NCBI GenBank assembly: GCA_009746045.1
Contig: RPFO01000294.1
Coordinates: forward strand, 110,001 to 174,000
Reading direction: 5' to 3'
DNA: 64,000 nt
Origin: Mesostigma viride
Taxonomy: Eukaryota > Streptophyta > Mesostigmatophyceae > Mesostigmatales > Mesostigmataceae
Part shown: positions 1 through 9,804 of the stretch, in pieces
How the letters are laid out: every line of letters starts with the position of its first letter
Numbering within the stretch: the first letter of the stretch is position 1
Made by a program: the position numbers and the translations under genes
The notes under the pieces: generated by a model
Databases searched by the model: none
What the model saw: only the letters and a program-made list of their open reading frames with translations
Told to the model about the DNA's origin: nothing

Positions 1-58
1 GCTCTCCCTTGTCTGCTCATTCACCGACCACCGCTCTCTCCCTCTCCTTCCCCCCCAG

Positions 59-3000
59 ACCATTGCGGACAATGTGGGCGACAACGTGGGCGACATCGCG
101 GGCATGGGCGCCGACCTGTTTGGCTCCTTCGCCGAGTCCACCTGCGCGGCGCTGGTCATCTCGGGCCTGTCCTCCCTGGGTGCGAGCCACCAGGAGGCGG
201 CCATGTCCTTCCCCCTCATGATCTCCGCTGCGGGCATCCTGATGTGCCTGGCCACGTCCTTGGTGGCCACCAACCTGCGCGTGGTGAAGACCATCCCCGA
301 GATCCAGACCTCGCTCAAGCACCAGCTGCTCATCTCCACAGTGCTCATGACCCCTGCGGTGTACGCGGTCGCCACGCTCACGCTGCCGGCCGAGTTCACC
401 ATCGCGGTCAGCGAGGAGGAGGTCAAGCACGTGAAGAACTGGTGAGGAGGGAGAAGTTTGTGAGAAACTGGTGAGGGGGGAGAAGTTCGTGAAGAAGTGA
501 CCATTTCACTGTACCACACCACACCTCATCACGAACCATCCCTGACACTTTTTGTGTGTGTGTGATTGTGCCGCTGGAGTCATGGCAGCCAGAGGGGCGC
601 TGCTCACATGCGCTAGCACAAGCAGAGCGCGGGCGAGCCCTAATTGGCACTATTGTCACCTTTCTGCCTGTTTTTGCTCCCTCCCCACCCCCCGGTGCCC
701 ACAGGTACGTATTCTTCTGCGTTGCGTCGGGCCTGTGGGCGGGTCTCGCCATCGGCTACATCACCGAGTACTACACAAGCAACACGTACAGGTACGCATT
801 GCCTGGTCAAGGTAGAGCATGAATATATAATGAAACGCGCGACAGGAACGCCCCTACGGATGCATCTCCTGACGCAGCGTTCCCTCCCCCCCCCTATTCC
901 TGTCATCCGCGAACCATGCGGCTGCACAACAGTTGCTGAAGCTCTGCACCCTAAACAGATGCACAGATGAGTTGCGCGTTGGAAGTGCCACAGACGTGTT
1001 TACCCAGGTCGCTGATGCATATTCAGTGGCATGGCCTCTCACAAACATTCGTTTTCTTGAGCGGACGCGTGATTATCTTGCCTCCAACCATTTCTGTGAT
1101 TTCCCTCCCACACACACACACACACCACCGCCACCACCACCGCCACCACCACCACTGTCCCTCCCCCCCCTTCTTCCACCCCTGTCCCCACAGCCCTGTG
1201 CGCCTGGTGGCCAAGGCGTGCTCCACCGGCGCGGCGACCAACATCATCTTTGGCCTCGCGCTTGGCTACATGTCGGTCGTCATCCCCGCCTTTGCGATCG
1301 CGGCCACCATCTACCTCAGCTACTCGCTCGCGGTACGGGGGCCGCCGCCTTCAGTAGCGACGGCGTTGTTGGTTGCCCTTGTGCGCTTGTGGGTGTGGGT
1401 GTGGGTCGCCTCCCCATCTGCCTCAGCTACTTTGCCGAGCGCCCTTATGCCCAGCGCACAATTGTTTGCCATGTGCAGGATGCCGGGCCCATTGCCCATG
1501 CCGCTGGCGATGCAACGGGGTCGTTGTGTCCTAGGTTCTTGTGTGAGCTGCGCCCATCACATTTGCCCCTTCGTGCTTGTGTGTGTGCGCGCGTGCCACA
1601 AAGTAAGCATGTTGGGCTAGGCTCATGCACGGAAATCGGGGGAAGTCAGCAGCAGCAGGGTGCGAGATCTGGTTGGCGTGCAGTGGGGGTTGAATTTGTG
1701 GGTCGATTGGGCTGTTGATCACGTGCTGTGGCTTCTTCAAAAGGGCCATACATGGTGTGCATGGTTGTGCATGCGCATGGCGTCAAGGGTCTTTCACCCT
1801 CGGCGCGTCGCTCGCCGCGTACGAGCTGGCCAATGCAATCGCCAACCTCCAGCGAGGCTGTGTCGTCAGCGTTTTGTTTGGATGGGACCCTGGCTTTTTT
1901 TCCTGTCATGTTTGGACCTACGCTCCGTTACTTACAAGCCCGAACGACTGACTGCTGCATTCACATACCTGTCCTGTTCCCTTCACCCTCCCGCCCGCCC
2001 GCCGACCCACCCACCCACCCGCCCACCCACCGCTACCACCCCCACTGCCACCACCACAACAACAATCGATCAATCAATGTCCCAATCAATCAACCAACCA
2101 ACCAACCAACCAACCCACCAAATGCCCTCAACCCCAGGCCATGTACGGCATCGCGTGCGCAGCGCTGGGCATGCTGTCGACGCTGTGCACGGGCCTCACC
2201 ATCGACGCGTATGGCCCCATTTCCGACAACGCGGGCGGGCTCGCGGAGATGAGCGAGATGGGGGAGGAGATCCGCGAGCGCACCGACGCACTCGACGCCG
2301 CAGGCAACACCACCGCGGCCATTGGCAAGGGGTTTGCCATCGGTGGGTTGCCGTGTTGATGGCGATGGTGGGTAGCCGTGTTGATGGCGATGGTGGGTAG
2401 CCGTGTTGATGGCGATGGTGGGTAGCCGTGTTGATGGCCGGGGGGGGGGGGGCAGAAGAGGGCGCCGGTTGCCATCGGCAAGGGGATGGCACCATCTGTG
2501 AGCCGCGAGGAAAGTAAATCAATGAGACAACCAGCGCAGGCCAGCGATCTGGACCATGGTAGCTTGAGCCTACTGTTATTTTGTCCGCGTATGTCGAGGC
2601 GTTCAGGATGATGGAAATTGATGGAGGTCGAAAGGTGTAGCCTTGTACGTGAATGTTATGGCTGACCAACGTTGAGAGCGAGACCTAGACGGTTTAGCTG
2701 AAAAACAAACTCGCGTTATCAGTGCGTTTGTTTTAGCGGCCAGATGTGTTGAGATTATATGTCTTATCAGACCGGTCAGGTTTTGTGTGCAGTGAACTCA
2801 CCTGCCATTTGCTTGCTGTTTGCTGGTTGTGAGGCATTGTTTGCCTTGCATTGCAAGATCATGCCAGCGCCGCTCCCAACCACTTCCTCAAGCCTGATCC
2901 TCCGCTGCTGTTCCCCATCCACCTGGCACCTGGCCCACCTCTGTCCCCCGCAGGCTCGGCGGCGCTCGTCAGCCTGGCCCTGTTTGGCGCGTTTGCGACC

Positions 3001-6000
3001 CGGGCGGGCGTCACCAGCGTCAACATCATGCACCCGGAGGTAGGTTGCCCCCAGGACAGCTGGCAAGGAGAAGAGAGGGCACGGAGCAGCGGTGGCAGGG
3101 GGAAGAGACGGCACGGGGGCGCAGCGGCATGCTTTCTGGGCGGTGGCGGGGCACTGCTAGAGCTCCCAAAGGCATTGGTGTATTCCATCTCCCCACCCCA
3201 TCTTATGCTGCATCGTGCCTTGCAGCAGTGTCATTTTGTCCTCCCTTCTGTTCTTTTGTCCCCTTCAAACCTCCCCTGTCCTTGTCTCCAAACTACCTGA
3301 CATGCCTGCCTTCCTGTTGCTGGCTTTTCGCAGGCGTCCTCATCCACCATTGCCTCCTGCCTGGTGCTTTTGCCCTTAATCCCCGTTAAAGATTTGTCAC
3401 GTCTCCGCCCGTTTTCGCAGGAGGCTGCGGGCCTGCTCCGTTTCACGTGAGCCCCCACGCACTTTTCCTGTTTTGCTTCCTGCAGGAGTTCGCAGGCCTG
3501 TTGATGTGACCTTTTATCGTTACCCTGGCACTGGTTGTGGTGCCCATTCGCCTCGCCTTTTCTCTTGCAGGAGTTTGCGGGACTGCTGATGTGACCTTTT
3601 ATCGTTACCCTTGCACTTGTTGTCGTGCCCATTCGCCTCGCCTTTTCTCTTGCAGGAGTTTGCGGGACTGCTGATGTGACCTTTTCTCGTTACCCTTGCA
3701 CTTGTTGTCGTGCCCATTCGCCTCGCCTTTTCTCTTGCAGGAGTTTGCGGGGCTGCTGATCGGCGCGATGCTGCCCTACTGGTTCTCCGCGATGACCATG
3801 AAGTCCGTGGTACGTTTGGCCACTGGTGCTGCGATGGGATGGTATGAGCATGAGTGGGGTAGATGAACTTGTCTCGTAAATTATGCCATGACCATGGCCA
3901 TAAACCAAGGTGGTGCGAATGTCATGTAGTTTACCTAGCGTGCGAGGTACATAGCGCTTATATTTGGAGTTCTCAGAGCTGTCGTACTGGATAGACAGTG
4001 CTGGATGAGTCTTGGTTCTCTGCTCTGTCCCCTCCACCTTGGCGCCACTGATCAGCGCATGCATGCATCGCACATTGCTGCGCATCGTCGCTGTCATGTT
4101 CACCACCGCTGCTGTCTCGGCCACCCCTGAACCCCCCCCCCCCCCCTCGTCGCTGCCACCCACAGGGCCAGGCGGCGCTGGCGATGGTGCAGGAGGTGCG
4201 CCGCCAGTTTGCGGAGAACCCGGGCATCCTCACGTATGAGAGCCGCCCCGACTACAAGCGCTGCGTGGCCATATCGACGGAGGCCAGCATTAAGGAGATG
4301 ATCCCCCCCGGCGCGCTCGTGATGCTCAGCCCCGTGATCATGGGCACGCTGATGGGCACCAAGCCGCTGGCGGGCATGCTCGCAGGCGCTCTCGTCTCGG
4401 GTGAGGGCGGTGGAAGGGGGTATGCGTGCTGTCTGGGGAGAAGGGGAGGCAGCACTGGGGCGGGGGGGTTGGGAAGGTTATTTAGGGAGGCATTCTATAC
4501 TTAACATTTTGAAATGTGGCGAGCTGTGAGGGCATCGATTGCAGGGGCGCTCGTCTTGGGCAAGGGGGGGGAAGGGAAATGCACTGTGAGGGGGGGGGGG
4601 GGTACGGGGAGCCATGTTTCTAAATTCTAGAGCAGGATTTGGTTTGAAGCCTTTTGTTTTTGGTGACGTGGGGCGGGGGGCAGGGCCTACTACATGCCGA
4701 TTCTTGGGTGAGGGGCGCCACTCTCATGTCTCCGTCTTGTCAACCCTTGGTCACGCAGGTGTGCCCCCTTTGCACCCATGCAGGTGCAGGGCTGGTGGTG
4801 TGCCTTTGAGCTCAATTTGAGTCGCGCCCAGGCAGGTTGCCTGCTGTCCTTGTGACTGTTGTGGCTGTGTGCACCTTCCCAGATACCCCCCCTGCCTGCG
4901 CCAAACCTCATTGCCGACCCTTCATTGCCGACCCACCCACCCCTCTACCCACCCGTGCACCCGCCCACCCACCCACCCACCCACTGGCAGGCGTGCAAAT
5001 GGCCATCTCCGCGGCCAACGCGGGCGGTGCTTGGGACAACAGCAAGAAATTCAGTACGTATCGCGCGTGTGGGGCTGTTGGGTGCTTGCATTGGTGGTGC
5101 GATTCAGAAGGAACATGCAAGGCAGATAGGTACCAATCCAGAAAAGGTGGGCAAGATGGCAAGATATTATTTGTATTGTGGTTCGCGCGTATTGTGGATC
5201 ACGTGTACTGGGGTAAGATTCCCCATTTGTTTCCACAATGCATCCCCAAGGTCAAAAGTAGGTGCATCTGCGTATTGTGGATCACTCGTATTGTGGATCA
5301 CTCGTATTGTGGATCACTCGTATTGTGGATCACTCGTATTGTGGGTAGCGTGGCAGGTTTCAACAGACTTGTTGCCAGCCTGTTTGCGTGGTGCGGACTT
5401 GTAGCCCAGCAGCAGTCATTGACGGCGTGCTTCGGTTGGGGGGTTGGGCATCCCAGCGACTTTCATTCTATTACGGAATTCCAGGTTGCCGCTTACTGCC
5501 GGATGTCGTCCCCCATGGCAAGAAAACATGGCTGGAGCTTCTTGTTTCAGGTCCGCCCCTGCCCTTAGCCACTGTTGCAGGAGGGCCTGTGTGAAACCAA
5601 TGCGCACGACCGCGTTTTTCAGGGGCATGATGGCTTAGGGGAGAGCTTGCTTGCAGATGTTGCTGGTTCTCACTCTGGGTGTGCTTGCGTCCTCGAGTGT
5701 GGGCAGTCTTGTGTAGCTGGTGCTGCCCATGTGAGTGTGTCATTTGCCTGCCTCGTTATGTTGTGTGTGACCCAACAAACACTAACCAGCTGTCCTCTCC
5801 CCCCCCCTCCCCCCGGGGCTGGCCTCGGCTGGCCTCATCATCCATCCCCCCCCCCCCCGCTGTCGCTTGTCGTGCATAATCGTAACATCGTACAGTCGAG
5901 GCGGGTGCGTGCGAGGAGGCCCGCGCGCTGGGAGGCAAGGGCAGCGGCGCGCACGCCGCGTCCGTCATCGGTGACACCGTCGGTGCGTGGGTGTGGGTGA

Positions 6001-6996
6001 GGGGCCAAAGAAGGGGGGGGGGGGGAGGGGGCTGGAGAACGCACGCCGCCTCCCTCTCTCAGCGAGACTGTTGGTGCGTGTCTATGGGAGATGGGCTTTG
6101 GGGGACTCTGGGGGTTAGGGGATAGGCAGTTGGAGTTTTGAGATTGGAGAGGTTGTGCTTGGCTTGTCTGTGTGTCCGGGGATCAAAATATGCCACCCAA
6201 ATGCCCAGCAACAGGCAGATCGGGCCCGTCGGGGATCAGGGACCCCGCTTGGATCTCGTGGTTGGAACATCAGTTTCCTTCTGGGGGGCACACGGAGAAG
6301 GAGAAGAGGAGCACTGTCCGCCCCTGATGGAGGCAGGGATCTGCCTGTTGCTGGCATTTGGGTGGCATATTTTCAAGCATTGGCTTTCCACTGGACATGG
6401 GGGCATGTACTGGTTGACCAGTTGTTGAAGCATGTACTGGTTGTCTCTCAGATAAGGCCGTGAGTACCATTTGTTTCCTTCTAAGGGTAGTTCTGTTATG
6501 TTGGAGGTGTGAACCGGCAGAGCAGTTCCTGGCCAGTGGAATCACAGCGACACATACCGGTGTCCACCTCTTTTTTATGCGCCGCATGCTGGTTGGGAGT
6601 GCGGCGCAAGCACGCAGGCCGGGACCAGGTTTTGCTCACTGGCTATTCAACTCGGCTGCGCGACATGTCCACGCAAAGCAAAGCAAGGCGGTAGGCATTA
6701 TCAAGGAGACAACCAGCGTAGGCCAGAAATCGGTAGGCATGATGGCAATATTCTGCAAGATGAGCACTTTCCCCTCTGTTGATGTCTTACTCACATGACT
6801 CCCCCTGCCATTGGTTGGTTGTGCGTGGCGGTGCATGGTTGTGTGGGACATCCTGTGGGCGCGCACAGGCGACCCCCTCAAGGACACGAGCGGTCCCAGC
6901 CTGAACATCCTCATCAAGCTCATGGCGGTCGAGTCGCTGGTCCTCGCGCCCTTCTTCGCCACGCACGGGGGCATCCTCTTCCGCCTCTTCTCATGA
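59..6996 (+). CDS. Vacuolar-type H+-translocating inorganic pyrophosphatase, type I (3' ten exons)
   Basis: Integral membrane pump that couples hydrolysis of pyrophosphate to proton transport into vacuoles or acidocalcisomes. Exons, joined by GT-AG introns with consistent phase: 59-441, 705-791, 1194-1332, 2138-2342, 2954-3039, 3741-3809, 4166-4400, 4991-5053, 5896-5982 and 6869-6996 (stop TGA 6994-6996). They add up to 1482 nt, 493 residues plus stop. Visible family motifs are [17 protein letters not shown] at the start, [82 protein letters not shown] and the C-terminal FATHGG. Alanines in [10 protein letters not shown] are typical of the K+-dependent type I enzymes. The family is about 770 residues, so the N-terminal third, including the DVGADLVGK catalytic motif, lies upstream of the window. 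Several exon borders are copied in the introns. Confidence 0.96.
2342..2440 (+). repeat. 33-bp tandem repeat of a splice donor region
   Basis: The donor of the fourth visible pyrophosphatase exon (2342/2343) is followed by about four tandem copies of a unit of about 33 bp containing GATGGTGGGTAG. The first unit starts at the true donor, so each later unit carries a donor look-alike. The array runs into a G homopolymer at 2440-2451. Confidence 0.85.
3484..3740 (+). repeat. Tandem copies of an intron 3' end plus exon start (decoy acceptors)
   Basis: Three tandem units of about 86 bp precede the exon at 3741-3809. Each has the pyrimidine tract CTTTTCTCTTGCAG (the first unit is diverged) followed by a copy of the exon's first residues EFAGLL, then TGATGTGA or GATGTGA, which puts a stop in frame. 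Only the last acceptor, at 3739-3740, leads into the full exon. Confidence 0.85.
4535..4580 (+). repeat. Decayed copy of an exon 3' end and donor
   Basis: A segment reading GCAGGGGCGCTCGTCTTGGG resembles the end of the exon at 4166-4400 (GCAGGCGCTCTCGTCTCGGG), and both continue into G-rich sequence. In the copy the donor GT is changed to GC. It lies about 150 bp into the intron. Confidence 0.6.
5265..5348 (+). repeat. 18-bp intronic tandem repeat
   Basis: About four copies of CGTATTGTGGATCACT follow each other in the intron after exon 4991-5053. Diverged forms lie at 5180-5210. No coding role is seen. Confidence 0.8.
6038..6086 (+). repeat. Decayed copy of the exon 5896-5982 3' end and donor
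   Basis: The segment CGCACGCCGCCTCC, then GAGACTGTTGGTGCGTG, mirrors the end of the exon (CGCACGCCGCGTCC, then GACACCGTCGGTGCGTG), including a GTGCGT donor look-alike. The two are separated by a poly-G run. Confidence 0.65.
6184..6380. repeat. Intronic inverted repeat, possible MITE or hairpin
   Basis: A left arm at about 6184-6222 (contains ATATGCCACCCAAATGCC) is repeated inverted at about 6338-6380. The arms are about 38 bp and differ by a base or two, with about 115 bp between them. It lies in the last intron of the pyrophosphatase gene. No target duplication was made out. Confidence 0.7.
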
Positions 6997-7637
6997 TCCC
7001 CACCGCCGGCCAAGCGTTTTTACACGTACAGCAGTGAAACTAGCCCGTGTTATTTTTGTACCACTGGACTCTGAATGTTTAGTATGCCCTGCCTGTCGCT
7101 GGCAGTGACACGTTTGATCAATTCTCGTCTGGTCCCAGAGTGGCCCTGTCATCATTGTGGGACACCCACACAGTTTGGAGTGAGATTTCATAAGTTTAGT
7201 GTGGTACATGCTATTATTATTTTCCTGTTAGGAATGGTTACTACAAGGGACGCCTCTCTTTCAAGAGGTTGTTTGCATAGTCTGTGGTTGGGGGGTGCCA
7301 TGAACACCCAAGCGCTATGCATTGTAACATCCATGTAATAGGAAGCTCTTTTTTGTTATCATTCTCCCCCTGTCGCATCTGCGCTCATGCATGCTTACGG
7401 CACAGAGAATTGGCACATGTGATGATGAGAAGTGCAATTCAATAAAACCGTGTGTGCCCTCCTTTGAACTCCCCAACGGGAGCACGAGTTTAATTAACTG
7501 ATTAATGCATGCCCTTCTTCCACATCACCTAAAATCGGTCCGTCCGGTTACATGAGATCCTGGGAATTTGGGCGCGAACGCGTCGCGTTGAGGACGACGG
7601 GACCAGAAAAATTCCACCTCGCATGGCTGTCGACCCT
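6997..7637 (+). other. 3' UTR and downstream flank of the pyrophosphatase gene
   Basis: There is no open frame of interest. TGTAA, the poly(A) signal used by green algae, occurs at about 7324 and again at about 7335, some 330 nt after the stop. An AATAAAA lies near 7440. The true cleavage site cannot be fixed from sequence alone. Confidence 0.5.
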
Positions 7638-8040
7638 ATTAATTAATTAATTAGGAACATCACGCCGTTGGGAGTCAATGTAGCACATATCCCTGAGAAG
7701 GGGCATATGGCTTTTAATACATCCTAGGCTACTTCATGCAAGGGTGGGGATGTAAGCTACCCTTGCTCTAGGTGCACCAGGGCACCCGCACCCTCACGGT
7801 ATATCACGCTATGCCCAGCTAAGGGGGAGCATGCCATGTGGGGGAAGATCATCATGGCTATACAAGGGCGAGGGCATGGCTTCTCAACAGAGAGCATCTC
7901 TCTGCATGGCATAGCATGGCTAAATTCTTAATGCAACATCCATGGGGGTCCCATTATAGACATAGCGTGGCTAAATGTTGAAGGCATCATCCATGGGGGC
8001 CATTATGGGCGCACATGCGCGTGGGGTGCTACACTACTGG
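7634..8040. repeat. Interspersed repeat, longer copy (family S)
   Basis: It starts with repeated TTAA units (ATTAATTAATTAGGAACAT) and shares about 180 bp with 28429-28609. The shared part includes GAGAAGGGGCATATGGC and GGTGCACCAGGGCAC. This copy continues past the shared part with short internal repeats around CATGGCATAGCATGGC. No protein is coded. Confidence 0.75.
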
Positions 8041-8049
8041 TATATATAT

Positions 8050-8612
8050 ATTAAAAATATAATTACTTACAACAGAGTGAAATCACTCAAACCAAAGCAA
8101 ACGCCCAGCTATAAACCTATATACAGAGCCATGTCAAAGCTCTATACTACGATAAGACCAATGGAAACGCCTAACGGGAGGAACCTAATAGCCCTGCTGC
8201 ACCGCAAAATCAGCCCGCGTACGGCGGAGCATGATGTCAGCCATGGCCCGAGTCAGCGCCACCGACAAGCGCTGACGCCAATATGACGTCCAGGTCCGCG
8301 CCGACCATGGGGCCCGCTGGCCCTCCAGGTCCAGCCGGTCCTCCCGGAGCCGGCAACACTCCTTGAAGAAGGCGGAGGTCAGGGGCCCCATGGCCCCAAA
8401 CTCCTCCAGGACAAAGGGCACCACACGATGGTGCCCGACGTCGCCGTAGGCCAGGAGCTTGGCCCGCTCCGCCCGGTCCGCCGTGTAACCTGCCGTGAGG
8501 GAGGCCCCAGCCACGTGGCTAAGAGCCAAGGGCCGCGCCACCGAAACGTCAATAAGCAGATGCCGGCCACCCCCCTCAAAGTCCAGCACCACGATGTCAG
8601 GCCGGTGGACTG
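8050..8612 (-). mobile_element. Inverted, 5'-truncated copy of the RLE-LINE 3' end
   Basis: This block is the reverse complement of about 14540-15100, with only isolated differences seen by eye. It holds the last ~135 codons of the LINE endonuclease region on the minus strand (8185-8592), plus the 3' UTR. It ends against the first 170-bp monomer at about 8630. It is either a separate truncated insertion or an inversion made during the same insertion (twin priming). Confidence 0.85.
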
Positions 8613-8630
8613 GTATATATATTCCTAGGG

Positions 8631-9690
8631 GGGCCGGCGGGCTTCAAAGTGCCGGACGGCAGGCGGTACCACCATTCCGTGGCAGCTTGGCCCAGTTTGC
8701 TACCGGCTGGCACACGTTTTCAGTGAATTTTGGGCTCCAGATTTAAATGCAACGTGCGGTTTGAGGCAGGGGAAAACATGCGTGGACGATAGGAATTATA
8801 GCACCGGCGGGCTTCAAAGTGCCGGACGGCAGGCGGTACCACCATTCCGTGGCAGCTTGGCCCAGTTTGCTACCGGCTGGCACACGTTTTCAGTGAATTT
8901 TGGGCTCCAGATTTAAATGCAACGTGCGGTTTGAGGCAGGGGAAAACATGCGTGGACGATAGGAATTATAGCACCGGCGGGCTTCAAAGTGCCGGACGGC
9001 AGGCGGTACCACCATTCCGTGGCAGCTTGGCCCAGTTTGCTACCGGCTGGCACACGTTTTCAGTGAATTTTGGGCTCCAGATTTAAATGCAACGTGCGGT
9101 TTGAGGCAGGGGAAAACATGCGTGGACGATAGGAATTATAGCACCGGCGGGCTTCAAAGTGCCGGACGGCAGGCGGTACCACCATTCCGTGGCAGCTTGG
9201 CCCAGTTTGCTACCGGCTGGCACACGTTTTCAGTGAATTTTGGGCTCCAGATTTAAATGCAACGTGCGGTTTGAGGCAGGGGAAAACATGCGTGGACGAT
9301 AGGAATTATAGCACCGGCGGGCTTCAAAGTGCCGGACGGCAGGCGGTACCACCATTCCGTGGCAGCTTGGCCCAGTTTGCTACCGGCTGGCACACGTTTT
9401 CAGTGAATTTTGGGCTCCAGATTTAAATGCAACGTGCGGTTTGAGGCAGGGGAAAACATGCGTGGACGATAGGAATTATAGCACCGGCGGGCTTCAAAGT
9501 GCCGGACGGCAGGCGGTACCACCATTCCGTGGCAGCTTGGCCCAGTTTGCTACCGGCTGGCACACGTTTTCAGTGAATTTTGGGCTCCAGATTTAAATGC
9601 AACGTGCGGTTTGAGGCAGGGGAAAACATGCGTGGACGATAGGAATTATAGCACCGGCGGGCTTCAAAGTGCCGGACGGCAGGCGGTACC
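8631..9690 (+). repeat. 170-bp monomer array in the 5' region of the RLE-LINE
   Basis: Six full copies of a 170-bp unit and a 40-bp start of a seventh begin at about 8631, 8801, 8971, 9141, 9311, 9481 and 9651. The copies look identical. Each holds GGCGGTACCACCATTCCGTG and CCAGATTTAAATGCAACG. The array runs directly into the first ORF of the LINE, as promoter monomers do in some mammalian L1 elements. A promoter role is inference. Confidence 0.9.
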
Positions 9691-9699
9691 GCGACCGCA

Positions 9700-9760
9700 G
9701 CGCGTTGGGGGGCTGCCGCCCCCCAAACCCCCCGCGTGGGGGGCTCCGCCCCCCACACCC
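9700..9760 (+). promoter_or_regulatory. Two strong GC hairpins just upstream of the LINE start codon
   Basis: TTGGGGGGCTGCCGCCCCCC and GTGGGGGGCTCCGCCCCCC can each fold back into a G/C stem of about 7-8 bp. They lie between the last monomer and the ATG at 9805. A role in translation or RNA processing is possible but not shown. Confidence 0.5.
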
Positions 9761-9804
9761 CCCGCCCCCCCCCTCGGTGGCTGCCACGCCTGCCCTGATT
9801 GTTC

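Noticed and set aside
1660-2400. 246-codon plus-strand frame in the pump gene
   Set aside because: Runs through an intron with simple repeats and overlaps the real exon 2138-2342 in another frame.
8631-9690. Centromeric or satellite array
   Set aside because: Only six to seven units, abutting the LINE ORF exactly; better explained as LINE 5' monomers.
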